From Cheiracanthium punctorium (Eukaryota > Arthropoda > Arachnida > Araneae > Cheiracanthiidae), in the NCBI GenBank assembly GCA_038373885.1, contig JAWZYV010001829.1, forward strand, positions 1-64,000: DNA of 64,000 nt, written 5' to 3'. This document shows, piece by piece, positions 54,101 to 57,251 of the stretch. Both the position numbers and the translations under genes were made by a program. The notes under the pieces were generated by a model that was not told where the DNA came from, did not search any database, and was given only the letters and a program-made list of their open reading frames with translations. Every line of letters starts with the position of its first letter. The stretch's first letter is position 1.

Positions 54101-55420
54101 ATCTCATGGCATAGCTACCAACCTTTAAAAAATATGAGTTCTTGTAACCGTTTAAGACCTGAGCTATTTTTACTACCAAAAAGTATTTGAGCGTAAGATA
54201 AATTTCTTATTTTAGTTTTGTGAATAACTTATTAATTGTATCGAATTACACACAACTCAAAAGAAAATTAGAGAAATTACTATTTTATACCTGAATAAAA
54301 ATGACTTACACTTTTTGTGAAGATGTAGATCACCTACACAACTGTGTAGGTCAGGTTTTAAACAGTAAATTTTTAAAATATACGGCAAAAAAGAAAGAAA
54401 ATGACCGAACAGCGAACGCTTGCAAAAGTAATAAAAGTAGACTTTGATTTGAAAATTACTGTTTAGAAAAAGTGGTTAGTTGTATTTCGTAAATGATGCT
54501 AAGCTTCCGGTTGGAAGTTGTTTCATGGTTAATACCTTTGAAGTATTTCAGTTTGTATTTTGCTAATTTAAAGATACATATTGATATACAGATATTAAGA
54601 TACGATTTTTAGTTTGTTTTTTATCGAAGTAGTAATAATTATTTCTAATTTATCTGCCGTTGGATTCGCTTTGTGTTGTGCATAATCGTGTGCTTTGATA
54701 ATTATATCAAACATATGCATAATGATATACACATATAAATATGGTGTGTGTATGTGAATATCTATATATAATTATTTATATATAGAGAAAATGTAGACTT
54801 TACTATATTTTCCTAGACTATAGAAGTACTGAAAATAAATTACTCAGAAAAACAACAATTAAATAAGCATCGACAGCAAGAGCAAAGAGCAACGAGCAAC
54901 GTAATCAAAAAAATATTTAGCTCTGTTGGATCTCATGTATAAAAATGCTGTATCGGCATTTCGACCGATAAAGAGGTTTAATGTGATTTTATTTATCAAA
55001 GCAGCAATTTCAGCAATAAATGATTCAAAAGCAAGCTGTGAATTCGATAAAAAATAATCCAGCCATATCTGAGAATCCAAATGACAAATCAATAAAGAAT
55101 TAGGCATCAAATCAAAAATCTTGAAGTAATATATATATATTATGCATCCTATCTCAGTTTCATATTGAAACAAGTGTGCATGAAGTCTATCAATAAGGTA
55201 TATAATGAAATACAGGTACAAGAAAGTAATGGTAAATCTAATTCAGATTTTTTTTTTTTTTTTTTAAGAAATTTTACATTCCAACTTACTCAGACGTTAT
55301 TTCATCTTCCCAACTCAAGACATTGTTCTGTATCTGCATCAGGCTGTCTGAACTGAAGACATGTTTTATCTTGTCCGCTGTCTTCCTCCATCGTTCTTTG
55401 TCTTCGGTGCCTCTGTTATC
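2695..55420 (-). CDS. Large multi-exon host gene, partial: 20 internal exons of a secreted or ectodomain protein, possibly ABCA-type
   Basis: Twenty minus-strand exons join in one frame. In transcript order: 55420-55290, 44866-44763, 43737-43646, 42477-42362, 40550-40423, 40048-39957, 36573-36421, 34780-34493, 30113-29995, 29265-29159, 24918-24867, 23220-23087, 22442-22371, 20586-20459, 19834-19628, 14857-14606, 12957-12620, 11135-11005, 5998-5880 and 2909-2695. They total 2978 bp, about 992 codons. Every junction keeps phase, no exon has an in-frame stop, and most donors are GTAAGN or GTGAGT. Start and stop lie outside the window. The protein has no hydrophobic membrane segment, about 15 N-x-S/T sequons and isolated cysteines, so I infer an extracellular or lumenal position. 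Short stretches with a cysteine after two hydrophobic residues and an NxS/T nearby recall the long first ectodomain of ABCA12/ABCA13-like lipid transporters. No ATPase or transmembrane part is here to confirm that. The gene model is firm; the family call is about 0.35. Confidence 0.85.
2910..5879. other. Intron between exons 19 and 20
   Basis: About 3 kb of AT-rich intron. I saw no exon with compatible phase and no clean terminal repeats. The stretch 4100-4520 is somewhat richer in GC and may be an old repeat that I do not recognise. Confidence 0.6.
5880..5998 (-). CDS. Host gene exon 19, 119 bp
   Basis: Phase 1 in, phase 0 out. The acceptor is TTTTCTTTTTAG and the donor GTAAGA. It encodes a charged helical stretch ending 'EELERRRFEMYMQTL'. 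The split Asp codon at its start is completed by the last base of exon 18. Confidence 0.85.
6960..7300. mobile_element. Degenerate copy of the palindromic MITE family
   Basis: The internal landmarks of the family are present: 'aaaatttctggtaagtgg', 'cattatgatgcatttgtac', 'attaaaatgttttac' and 'taaatttaccacaaaattt'. The termini are eroded to the point that ends and target duplication cannot be placed. Confidence 0.6.
7301..7961. other. Intronic sequence, nothing recognised
   Basis: An AT-rich stretch between a degenerate MITE and the hAT-type element. No compatible exon or repeat structure was seen. Confidence 0.5.
8321..8480. repeat. Tandem 78-bp repeat inside hAT copy 1
   Basis: Two units begin at 8321 and 8399 with 'tttttcgaatcttctatcga'. 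Each contains the stretch 'gactcagagtcgaaaggag'. The same units recur inverted in copy 2 around 59200-59340. Confidence 0.8.
9298..9468. mobile_element. Short hAT-type MITE nested in copy 1 (171 bp)
   Basis: The termini are CAGGGGCGTAGCC and GGCTACGCCTCTG, with a perfect 8-bp duplication AGGCCGGC at 9290-9297 and 9469-9476. The interior has G-run/C-run arms around an AT-rich 'catatatatgtatac' centre. Relatives lie at 16613-16784, 18837-19022 and 58025-58192. Confidence 0.85.
9574..10090. repeat. Direct tandem pair of about 300-bp units inside hAT copy 1
   Basis: Units start near 9574 and 9877. Both carry 'attagtctaattaccat', 'gagcgcgtttttat' and 'cttacaggcccagggggtca'. The pair is repeated inverted at 57430-57925 in copy 2, so the duplication predates the split of the two copies. 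Confidence 0.8.
10317..11004. other. Intron sequence between the hAT copy and exon 18
   Basis: AT-rich. A frame open on the plus strand around 10543-10896 has no start context, domain or splice support, so I treat it as intron. Confidence 0.5.
11005..11135 (-). CDS. Host gene exon 18, 131 bp
   Basis: Phase 2 in, phase 1 out. The acceptor is CCTTTACCTTAG and the donor GTAAAT. It contains two sequons (N-A-T, N-M-T) and the stretch 'ALMGSLVPEVAQDF'-like (V-L-M-G-S-L-V-P-E-V-A-Q-D-F). Phase fits exons 17 and 19. Confidence 0.9.
11136..12619. other. Intron between exons 17 and 18, with an old repeat
   Basis: Mostly featureless. The part 12375-12560 ('actccactcgactttccga' through 'gtagccctgtaaaaaacta') matches 20845-20990, so it is a copy of an unclassified repeat. 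A poly-A run ends at about 12371. Confidence 0.6.
12620..12957 (-). CDS. Host gene exon 17, 338 bp, GC-rich
   Basis: Phase 0 in, phase 2 out. The acceptor is CCTTACTTCACAG and the donor GTAAGT. At 112 codons it is the longest exon. It has three sequons (N-R-T, N-S-T, N-I-S) and a cysteine in 'YSELCSMSRESF'. Base composition is far richer in G and C than its surroundings, mainly at third codon positions. That is unlike exons 2-6 and 19-20, which are AT-ending. Several antisense frames stay open because of this and are not genes. Confidence 0.92.
12958..14080. other. Intron part with a divergent tandem duplication
   Basis: The units at 13380-13530 and 13535-13680 align ('catccacgaatgtgcgg' versus 'cccacgagtgtgcaa', and both 'aaactgaaatct.tattaaaatt' and 'actaaaactg'). 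Period is about 155 bp with clear divergence. The remainder shows nothing. Confidence 0.6.
14081..14513. mobile_element. Full-length MITE of the palindromic 7-bp-TSD family
   Basis: The ends are CACCACCTCCTAGATG and the inverse ATCCAGGAGGTGGTG. It is 433 bp long. The first about 80 bp mirror the last about 80 bp, including 'gaaggcctgagaacgga' against 'tctgttctcaggccttc' and 'gatgacgtcatcac' against 'gtgatgacgtca'. Flanking heptamers aaagagg and ggagagg agree at 5 of 7. Confidence 0.85.
14606..14857 (-). CDS. Host gene exon 16, 252 bp
   Basis: Phase 0 in and out, 84 codons. The acceptor is TTAATTTTAACAG and the donor GTAAGG. It is a soluble helical region with 'PPLPKWQLMALDIYSQLKNP', one cysteine in 'FSDFCHEPL' and one sequon (N-Y-T). 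Confidence 0.92.
14858..15907. other. Intron sequence, nothing recognised
   Basis: It contains C-run and A-run homopolymers (about 15637 and 15711) but no exon and no clear repeat ends. Confidence 0.5.
16613..16784. mobile_element. Short hAT-type MITE in the left arm (172 bp)
   Basis: The termini are CAGTGGCATGGC and GTCTACGCCACTG. Flanking octamers gaaaatat (16605-16612) and gaatatat (16785-16792) match at 7 of 8. It has the same G/C-run plus AT-core layout as 9298-9468. Confidence 0.8.
17388..17540. mobile_element. Small GC-ended TIR element (153 bp)
   Basis: It has perfect 15-bp inverted ends CATGGGCGCCGGCAG / CTGCCGGCGCCCATG. Flanking octamers gatgaagg and gataaagg match at 7 of 8. It lies in the spacer of the 3.7-kb inverted repeat and so inserted there independently. 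Confidence 0.8.
17848..18036. mobile_element. Small hAT-type MITE (189 bp)
   Basis: The ends CAAGGACGTATTTA and GGATACGTGCCTG are imperfect inverts. A perfect 8-bp duplication TATCCTAG flanks it (17840-17847 and 18037-18044). The interior is G-run/C-run plus poly-T. Confidence 0.8.
18837..19022. mobile_element. Short hAT-type MITE in the right arm (186 bp)
   Basis: The ends are CAGTGGCGTAGG and GCTACGCCACTG. It sits at the mirror position of 16613-16784, so it was probably copied with the arm rather than inserted separately. A (TG)n run lies at 18913-18932. Confidence 0.75.
19628..19834 (-). CDS. Host gene exon 15, 207 bp
   Basis: Phase 0 in and out, 69 codons. The acceptor is TTTTCTTTCAG. 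The donor is GTTGGT, weaker than the others, but it is the only one that keeps phase. It includes sequons N-I-S and N-S-S, and cysteines in 'TTLCNSS' and 'GRIICRHKYY'. The latter loosely recalls an ABCA1 ectodomain stretch. Confidence 0.85.
20459..20586 (-). CDS. Host gene exon 14, 128 bp
   Basis: Phase 1 in, phase 0 out. The acceptor has a poly-pyrimidine tract before CTCTAG and the donor is GTAAGC. It encodes 'VFPGSPLTQAMVKSLLPVLP' and ends 'FWTALAPGR'. Confidence 0.9.
20845..21446. mobile_element. Old repeat followed by a MITE copy with a worn left end
   Basis: 20845-20990 matches the repeat at 12375-12560. From about 21030 the palindromic MITE family follows, with 'tctggtaaatgataaca', 'attatgatatatttctatat' and 'gggagtaaaatcaccac'. 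It ends 'tatctaggaggtgttg' at 21446. Its right end keeps the empty TA site that was used by the mariner insertion in the copy at 609. Confidence 0.7.
21447..22370. other. Intron between exons 13 and 14, nothing further recognised
   Basis: AT-rich, with no repeat ends or exons that fit the phase. Confidence 0.5.
22371..22442 (-). CDS. Host gene exon 13, 72 bp (probable)
   Basis: Phase 1 in and out. The acceptor is GGCTTTCATAG and the donor GTATTG. It is basic ('NFRNKFKRYF') and completes an N-S-T sequon across the junction with exon 12. It is short and the donor is moderate, but without it the flanking exons would also join in phase. It could therefore be a cassette exon or a chance open stretch. 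Confidence 0.6.
22443..23086. other. Intron between exons 12 and 13
   Basis: Nothing recognised. Confidence 0.5.
23087..23220 (-). CDS. Host gene exon 12, 134 bp
   Basis: Phase 2 in, phase 1 out. The acceptor is TTTTATTTATTTAG and the donor GTGAGT. It encodes 'IVSGVRLMESFDNNEH' and 'VTNSLISLLRNRVADTAMY'. Confidence 0.88.
23221..24866. other. Intron between exons 11 and 12
   Basis: About 1.6 kb of AT-rich sequence with no recognised element. Confidence 0.5.
24867..24918 (-). CDS. Host gene exon 11, 52 bp microexon-like (probable)
   Basis: Phase 1 in, phase 2 out, which is exactly what exons 10 and 12 need. The donor GTAAGT is strong and the acceptor CCTTTGAGAG is only fair. It encodes 'RRYFAPVPLTDDHPIS'. 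The first two bases (GC) complete a TGC cysteine with the T that ends exon 10. Confidence 0.7.
25020..26388. mobile_element. hAT-type TIR element, 1369 bp, non-autonomous
   Basis: The ends are CAGTGGCGGCTCGTGAC and, read inverted, CACTGGCGTCTCGTAAT. Flanking octamers ctgcagaa (25012-25019) and cggcagaa (26389-26396) match at 7 of 8. No transposase frame is visible. A second 'gtggcggatcgttaccc' at 25105 suggests an internal terminus duplication. Its right three quarters are duplicated at 27782 onward. Confidence 0.75.
25463..26590. repeat. 1128-bp direct repeat, copy 1
   Basis: Equal in length to copy 2 (27782-28909), with about four base differences spotted. It starts inside the 25020 element and runs 202 bp past that element's right end. 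It contains a short 'caaagactactcaagg' tandem repeat at 26441-26500. Confidence 0.92.
26425..26500. repeat. Minisatellite with 'actactcaagg' core
   Basis: Four irregular units of G-run followed by 'caaagactactcaagg'. The same array is present in copy 2 at 28737-28818. Confidence 0.75.
26591..27781. repeat. Unclassified repeat with 173-bp tandem units
   Basis: Units begin near 27031, 27204 and 27377 with 'gaatttcggcccat' and contain 'ggaggtgcacaactagat'. The end carries a short palindrome 'acttccttatactacgt' plus 'acaaggaagt'. The whole block is related to 62930-63612, which ends the same way. It separates the two 1128-bp repeats. Confidence 0.8.
26736..26765. repeat. 30-bp perfect palindrome
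   Basis: Two 15-bp arms beginning 'ccaaaagtcgcc' meet without a spacer at AAGCTT (HindIII-like centre). It has no match in the related repeat at 62.9 kb. Confidence 0.85.
27782..28909. repeat. 1128-bp direct repeat, copy 2
   Basis: Nearly identical to 25463-26590. It includes the right end of the hAT-type element (ending at 28707) without a left end, so it was copied as part of a duplication and not by transposition of that element. Confidence 0.92.
28910..29158. other. Intron sequence next to exon 10
   Basis: AT-rich. It contains the alternative in-frame stop reached if the exon 10 donor is not used (near 29109). Confidence 0.5.
29159..29265 (-). CDS. Host gene exon 10, 107 bp
   Basis: Phase 2 in, phase 1 out. 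The acceptor is CTTCCTGTAG and the donor T|GTAAAA. It encodes 'VHQIGENFFTNLGNVPKELL' and ends '...PEETN' plus a split cysteine codon. If the donor is skipped the frame stays open for 16 more codons and then stops. Retention would therefore end the protein here, with the same Cys at the junction. Confidence 0.8.
29741..29911. mobile_element. Internally deleted MITE of the palindromic family (171 bp)
   Basis: Both termini ('aacacctcctagatac' and 'tatctaggaggtgct') and the paired 'tgatgacgtcatttcagtgg' region remain, but the AT-rich core is lost. Flanking heptamers catctcc and gatctac agree at 5 of 7. Confidence 0.7.
29995..30113 (-). CDS. Host gene exon 9, 119 bp
   Basis: Phase 0 in, phase 2 out. 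The acceptor is TACATTTCAG and the donor GTGAGT. It encodes 'QLKPLLEVNEDTTQAYQHFM' and a sequon N-Y-S. Confidence 0.9.
30170..30527. mobile_element. Degenerate mariner-type element related to 31871-32308
   Basis: It shares 'gcataaggactgcctat', 'gaaatcaccactaggtgg' and 'gcgccacctagtggat' with the copy at 31871. The ends are eroded ('tagggttgttataac'). Confidence 0.65.
30529..31234. mobile_element. 706-bp almost fully palindromic element
   Basis: The arms (30529-30790 and 30975-31234) are near-perfect inverse copies, starting 'agagccagcggccgcc' and ending 'ggtcgctggctct'. The unpaired centre is under 200 bp. Flanking bases give no convincing target duplication. A 99-codon open frame across it (30720-31019) is a by-product of the palindrome. 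Confidence 0.85.
31235..31870. other. Intron sequence, nothing recognised
   Basis: AT-rich. It ends in an (AT)n run (about 31852-31870) that abuts the next element. Confidence 0.5.
31871..32308. mobile_element. Mariner-type TIR element, 438 bp
   Basis: It starts CAGGGTGGTTATAATT after a TA-rich tract. It ends TTAACCACCCT with one terminal base changed. No coding capacity. It is related to 30170-30527 and shares its first bases with the element at 1016. Confidence 0.75.
32309..32769. other. Intron sequence, nothing recognised
   Basis: No repeat ends or exons were seen. Confidence 0.45.
32770..32994. mobile_element. Small TIR element (225 bp), pogo/mariner-like termini
   Basis: The ends are CAATCAACCCTCGTTAATAA and, inverted, CAATCAAACCTCGTTAGTAC. 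No clear target duplication was seen. 'Aacctcgtta' termini are common in pogo/Tc1-type elements, so the class is inferred. Confidence 0.55.
33220..34470 (+). pseudogene. Non-LTR retrotransposon (LINE) relic: RT C-terminal part and RNase H
   Basis: Read on the plus strand, 'TTYHSVQ' before and 'LSAARIISGLRNSCPNDVVL' after the MITE at 33313-33742 join in frame. They form the region that follows the reverse-transcriptase core in arthropod I/Jockey-like LINEs, followed by 'NRTSKYVLNWKSNQGLKRDT'. At 34160-34220, 'VFYTDGSKLDDGRTGSG' is the first RNase H motif (Asp of TDGS). A frameshift near 34280 moves the rest ('VFRSEIIAI', then 'WIFTDSKIPIQFLKAG') into the next frame, which restores the Glu and second Asp motifs. 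Stops and frameshift make it dead. It ends in an (AAC)n-type tail at about 34470-34488. Confidence 0.85.
33313..33742. mobile_element. Full-length palindromic MITE inserted in the LINE relic (430 bp)
   Basis: The ends are CACCACCTTCTAGATAC and ATCTAGGAGGTGGTG. A perfect 7-bp target duplication GTTCAAC flanks it (33306-33312 and 33743-33749). Removing the MITE and one heptamer restores the LINE reading frame, which fixes the 7-bp length independently of inspection. Confidence 0.93.
34493..34780 (-). CDS. Host gene exon 8, 288 bp
   Basis: Phase 0 in and out, 96 codons. The acceptor is TTTATATTGCAG and the donor GTG|GTAATT. It contains 'LLLKVLLQFLKTINGCESAC' and 'LGRLHNIKNAIESLGDV', with cysteines in 'GCESACGTSD' and 'KKMCFLG'. 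The intron begins in the antisense tail of the LINE relic within about ten bases of the donor. Confidence 0.92.
34918..35215 (+). mobile_element. tRNA-derived SINE
   Basis: It has an A box near 34926-34937 ('tggtagcccagtcg') and a B box GGTTCGATACC at 34967-34977 with tRNA-like spacing. A body of about 200 bp follows and ends 'cctggcaaataaataaat'. The body's 3' half recurs at about 38577-38706. A Tc1-like end ('gtgtgcaaaagtttaagacc') lies just upstream at 34882. Confidence 0.85.
35216..36420. other. Intron between exons 7 and 8
   Basis: AT-rich. A 20-bp stretch of 'caaatctactttgattt' at 35523 is inverted at 35588-35610 ('aaatcaaagtagattg'), giving a short inverted repeat. Nothing else was recognised. 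Confidence 0.5.
36421..36573 (-). CDS. Host gene exon 7, 153 bp
   Basis: Phase 0 in and out, 51 codons. The acceptor is CGAACACAG and the donor GTAACG, followed by a long poly-pyrimidine stretch. It encodes 'KNDSDNFCIDPETL' (sequon N-D-S, Cys) and 'HSLACRDGDTSFKIYM'. Confidence 0.9.
36574..37063. other. Intron sequence with a (GACT)n run
   Basis: A short (gact)3 stretch lies at 36915 next to slightly GC-richer sequence. It might be the tail of a retroposon on the minus strand. Unclassified. Confidence 0.4.
37064..37479. mobile_element. Full-length palindromic MITE (416 bp)
   Basis: The ends are CAACGCCTCCTAG and CTAGGAGGTGTTG. A perfect 7-bp target duplication GCCGATG flanks it (37057-37063 and 37480-37486). 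The family core is present, with 'catttattttcagaaac' and 'tgatgacgtaaaagttt'. Confidence 0.93.
37487..38576. other. GC-richer intronic stretch, unclassified
   Basis: 37490-38200 is richer in GC than the rest of the intron and open in short frames. I recognise no protein motif. It is probably a retroposon body linked to the SINE piece that follows. Confidence 0.45.
38577..38706 (+). mobile_element. SINE fragment, 3' part only
   Basis: It matches the end of the SINE at 34918 ('gatgaagtctgatgaag', then 'cattcggtgacgagagctgt', then 'tatcctagcaaacaa'), with many substitutions and no tRNA head. Confidence 0.65.
38707..39956. other. Intron sequence with a diverged inverted pair
   Basis: 'agagctgccaagtctccgg' (39019) is partly inverted by 'agacttggcagctct' (39137-39157). 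That outlines a small element of about 140 bp with 'agagctgccaagt' ends. The rest is featureless. Confidence 0.55.
39957..40048 (-). CDS. Host gene exon 6, 92 bp
   Basis: Phase 1 in, phase 0 out. The acceptor is ATTTTTTAAG and the donor GTAACA. It encodes 'SPGFVDVQAFVSAFVDDLEP'. Confidence 0.9.
40423..40550 (-). CDS. Host gene exon 5, 128 bp
   Basis: Phase 2 in, phase 1 out. The acceptor is TTTTTTCAG and the donor GTAAGC. It encodes 'ILESMNRMLTDVSEYNG' and 'MLRFIPKLVAVVQNFNK'. Confidence 0.92.
40551..42361. other. Intron between exons 4 and 5, with microsatellites
   Basis: It holds a (CA)n tract (about 41880-41933) running into (AT)n to 41946, and an (ATT)n tract at about 42120-42150. No exon or transposon was recognised. 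Confidence 0.7.
42362..42477 (-). CDS. Host gene exon 4, 116 bp
   Basis: Phase 0 in, phase 2 out. The acceptor is TTTCTTTTTGCAG and the donor GTAAGT. It encodes 'DIKKLLLSYGFGMKNAINDL' and a basic stretch. Confidence 0.92.
42478..43645. other. Intron between exons 3 and 4
   Basis: A (TTTTA)n run lies at about 43050-43072. At 43432-43451, 'aggataggttcaaacc' is a short near-palindrome. Nothing else was seen. Confidence 0.5.
43646..43737 (-). CDS. Host gene exon 3, 92 bp
   Basis: Phase 1 in, phase 0 out. The acceptor is TTTTTTTCTTAG and the donor GTAAGA. It is a low-complexity linker with two N-A-S sequons ('GNASRNASNLAGNSGTS'), rich in Asn, Ser and Gly. Confidence 0.9.
43738..44762. other. Intron between exons 2 and 3
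   Basis: AT-rich, nothing recognised. Confidence 0.5.
44763..44866 (-). CDS. Host gene exon 2, 104 bp
   Basis: Phase 2 in, phase 1 out. The acceptor is TTTTTTGTTTCCAG and the donor GTATAT. It encodes 'NYQKTDSQKVLDVEDFITAA' followed by a Cys. The intron upstream of it is 10.4 kb, the longest in the window. Confidence 0.9.
45106..45195. mobile_element. Terminal fragment of a palindromic-family MITE
   Basis: 'caacgtctcctgcatatag' resembles the terminus and is followed by 'tgacgtcatcattaggcct'. It is cut off at a short (ataac)n run. Confidence 0.6.
45290..46260. repeat. About five to six degenerate 155-bp tandem repeats
   Basis: Successive units carry 'catcacgtaa'-type starts at 45451, 45606, 45760, 45913, 46070 and 46226. 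Each is followed by 'cgaatgatatgaaatttgg', 'gataggtggtcactcaac' and 'ttttgagattttgcgaaaat'. A 'gtctgtctgtcgttctg' lead-in precedes it at 45400. It may be the body of a larger element starting near 45287. Confidence 0.8.
46440..46989. mobile_element. Cluster of MITE fragments of the palindromic family
   Basis: A core fragment (46440-46780, 'attagaaaatatcttaaat') is followed by two isolated left ends: 46793 ('aacacttccagatatag') and 46914 ('caacacctcctagacatag'). The second supplies the target for the giant palindrome. Confidence 0.65.
48700..48927 (-). mobile_element. tRNA-derived SINE, minus strand, in the right arm
   Basis: Read on the minus strand it has 'tggcacagtggttatacc' as the A-box region (48912-48895) and GGTTCGGGTCCC as the B box (48857-48846). 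The body runs to 'aacgctaaactagggcgat'. The left arm (48380-48545) holds only the body, without the tRNA head. Confidence 0.75.
48946..49068. mobile_element. Fragment of a pogo/Tc1-type element
   Basis: Repeated 'cgttaaatca' phrases end in 'aaatcgaggttcggctgta', which resembles the terminus of pogo-like elements. It has no counterpart in the left arm, so it was inserted in the right arm or lost from the left. Confidence 0.5.
49657..49792. repeat. Three tandem units of about 51 bp in the right arm
   Basis: Each unit contains 'aaacgagattgt.tgtgtgag' and 'ttatttaaaactaaat'. The left arm has a single unit at 47713-47765. Confidence 0.85.
50518..52190. other. Intron sequence upstream of the P-type relic, with a minisatellite
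   Basis: Apart from the 50891-51060 array it is AT-rich. A 'ttgcgcatgcgca' motif (51067) sits beside GC-richer sequence (51060-51150), such as an element's promoter could show. This is speculative. Confidence 0.5.
50891..51060. repeat. 52-54 bp minisatellite, about three units
   Basis: Units start 'tgtgttgggcaaccgt' at 50891, 50943, 50997 and 51049 (last partial), each with 'aaccgttggccatcgg'. The two later full units are nearly identical. Confidence 0.88.
52191..52961 (+). pseudogene. P-element/THAP9-type transposase, C-terminal part, broken
   Basis: The plus-strand frame reads 'GALEMRFGMYRQM', a TAA stop at 52263-52265, then 'GSNYYISYLQLLESEKKLRF' and 220 further residues. Arg-Phe-Gly-x-Tyr-Arg-Gln, then the Leu-Glu-Ser-Glu-Lys-Lys stretch, then 'LLVYISGCAVMKEL' with a C-N-T-C pair and 'ITELDRGNVPTEADLM', follow the order of the C-terminal region of P-superfamily transposases. 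The stop replaces a residue where relatives have a sense codon. The longest open part starts at a Leu codon with no ATG. No THAP domain or catalytic core is in reach, so this is a truncated dead copy. Confidence 0.75.
52962..55289. other. Intron sequence downstream of the P-type relic
   Basis: A tandem duplication of about 85 bp lies at 53080-53250 ('tagtataggtattca.gcaatcagtgcgtgtag' phrase twice). A 14-bp-arm hairpin lies at 53602-53647. The rest is AT-rich. A minus frame at 54859-55221 has no splice support. Confidence 0.6.
53602..53647. repeat. GC-rich hairpin, 14-bp perfect arms
   Basis: The arms ATTCATTGCACGGG and CCCGTGCAATGAAT surround an 18-base loop. Confidence 0.8.
55290..55420 (-). 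CDS. Host gene exon 1 as seen here (5'-most in window), 131 bp
   Basis: Phase 0 in, phase 2 out. The acceptor is CATTTTAATTTAG and the donor GTAAGT. It encodes 'DNRGTEDKERWRKTADKIKH' and ends 'LSWEDEITSE'. It is not the true first exon: it has an acceptor, no signal peptide and no start. Confidence 0.88.
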
Positions 55421-56828
55421 CTAAATTAAAATGATTCAGAATTATAACATTGCCATCGCAAGTAGAAAAACAACTGGCTAAACTGTCCAAATGACGTCAA
55501 CGCTAAAACGCACAGTCGTTGCCATCGCTCGATTTAACTGGCAAGAGCATGGTGGTCGATTGAGTCGCTCATCACGTGCCACAGACCCAAATAAATGTTC
55601 TTGATACAGCTGCCTGTGCGCTGCGTTGGACAGAATTCGTTGTCTAACGCAGCGTTGGACAACGAATTAGGCGTTGGACAGAAAGCGTTTGACAGAAAAG
55701 CGTTGGACAGAAGCGTTGGGCAGAATTCTATGTCAAATGATTATTACACTTGTGTTAGTATTTCATTTTCAGACAGTCTGTTTTCAAGTTTACTTCTCTT
55801 AGATGCCGTACAGTACACAGTAGACGCCGATATTAGTATGATCACACGGGCTTCATGAATCTTCTTTCGGGCCTCGAGGAGTCATCCAAATACGCCTACA
55901 GATGCTCACTTATTGGTTCCAGCACTTAGATACGTCATTTTACGGCAGAATCTAACCAATAAGAAACGTCTATAGACCTCTTTGGATGACTCATGGGCTT
56001 ACACAAACATTAACGGCTGAAGATTCACGATGGCCCCGAGTCACAGCTCTATTACAGTTGCTGTTTACGTCCCGTTTGCGGGAATATTTTTTTCTCCAAT
56101 AGCGAGTACCTTGCATTTCAGACACAAGACTATTAACAAGAAGGAGGCACGGCTTTAAGAAAATGGATTTCAATAATCTTTGGCATAGTGGTAGATAGAC
56201 GGAGTTTGACTTTTGATAAATTTTTATCATAATTACCATGTGCACCTGACAATGATAAGCCATTACACAAAAGCGCTTCAATAAATTAAAAACAGCACTA
56301 CAAGAAAGCTTAAGTTTTCTGTTTTTATCTACATGTAAATTTTAATAATCGTAATGGCATAGTAATTACTAAAGTGTTACAATTCAAATAATAATATCTA
56401 TATCAATTACAAAAATGGTGGGCTTAGAATAGTGGAAATTTAACTAAAAATAAATAATAAAAAATATTTTAAAATTCTATAATTAAAGGAATGAAAATAA
56501 ATGCATTTTTGTTATAAATTAACTAATTATAGTATTGATGTGTAAAAAGGCAAGGAAAAAAAGATTTTGTACAGCAAACTATTTGAAGCGCCAACGTCTG
56601 AGTAGGAGTCGATATCCCTATCAATTAAGCGAAGTGTTCTCAAGCGAGATGTCGTGTAACTTGTACATAGAGTTTTGATGAAGTTCTTCCATAATAAATG
56701 TTCATGCTTTCTATTATATTTTAGTATTGGATTTTAGTATATTATGAGCAGCATAATAATAGGGTGTGTCACTGTGCTAAAAATCATCAAAATCCTTTTC
56801 CTTCCAGCCGTGCCGGCCGGCGTACTAT
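55421..56828. other. Upstream intron with a small minisatellite
   Basis: At 55622-55735, 'gcgttggacagaa' units are repeated irregularly. 'gcctcgaggagtcatccaaat' (55872) is partly inverted by 'ttggatgactcatgggc' (55982), which outlines an element of about 125 bp. Nothing else was recognised. Confidence 0.55.
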
Positions 56829-57251
56829 CAACACCTCCTACACATAGAAAGCCTAACTGAAACCTTGACGTCATCATTAGGCCTTCAAGTAATGACGTCA
56901 TCACAGTTTTACTTTCACAAAGTAAAACTATTTAACATTTCTGGTGGCTGCTACAAATATTAGGAAATATCTTAAATAAAAAATTAAAATTAAAATATCT
57001 TTCTCATACAAAATTTTTCATTCTGGTCTATTTCCTTATCATATTATCTAATTAGTCATGGTTAAACACTGCCATTTTTTAAATAAAACTATATTTTTTA
57101 ACTCATTATTAAAATATTGTTATTCATGAGTAAATACACCAGAAACTTTGTATACTTTTATTTTGTGAAAATAAAACTTTTAAGTCTAGGCCAAGCGCTG
57201 ACGCCAAAGCTCCGTGATGTAGGAGTTGTTAGGCTTTCTTTATCTAGGCGG

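Noticed and set aside
54859..55221. Long minus-strand open frame near exon 1 as a further exon
   Set aside because: Exons 1 and 2 already join in phase. No acceptor/donor pair in this stretch gives the needed phase 2 to phase 2 without a stop.
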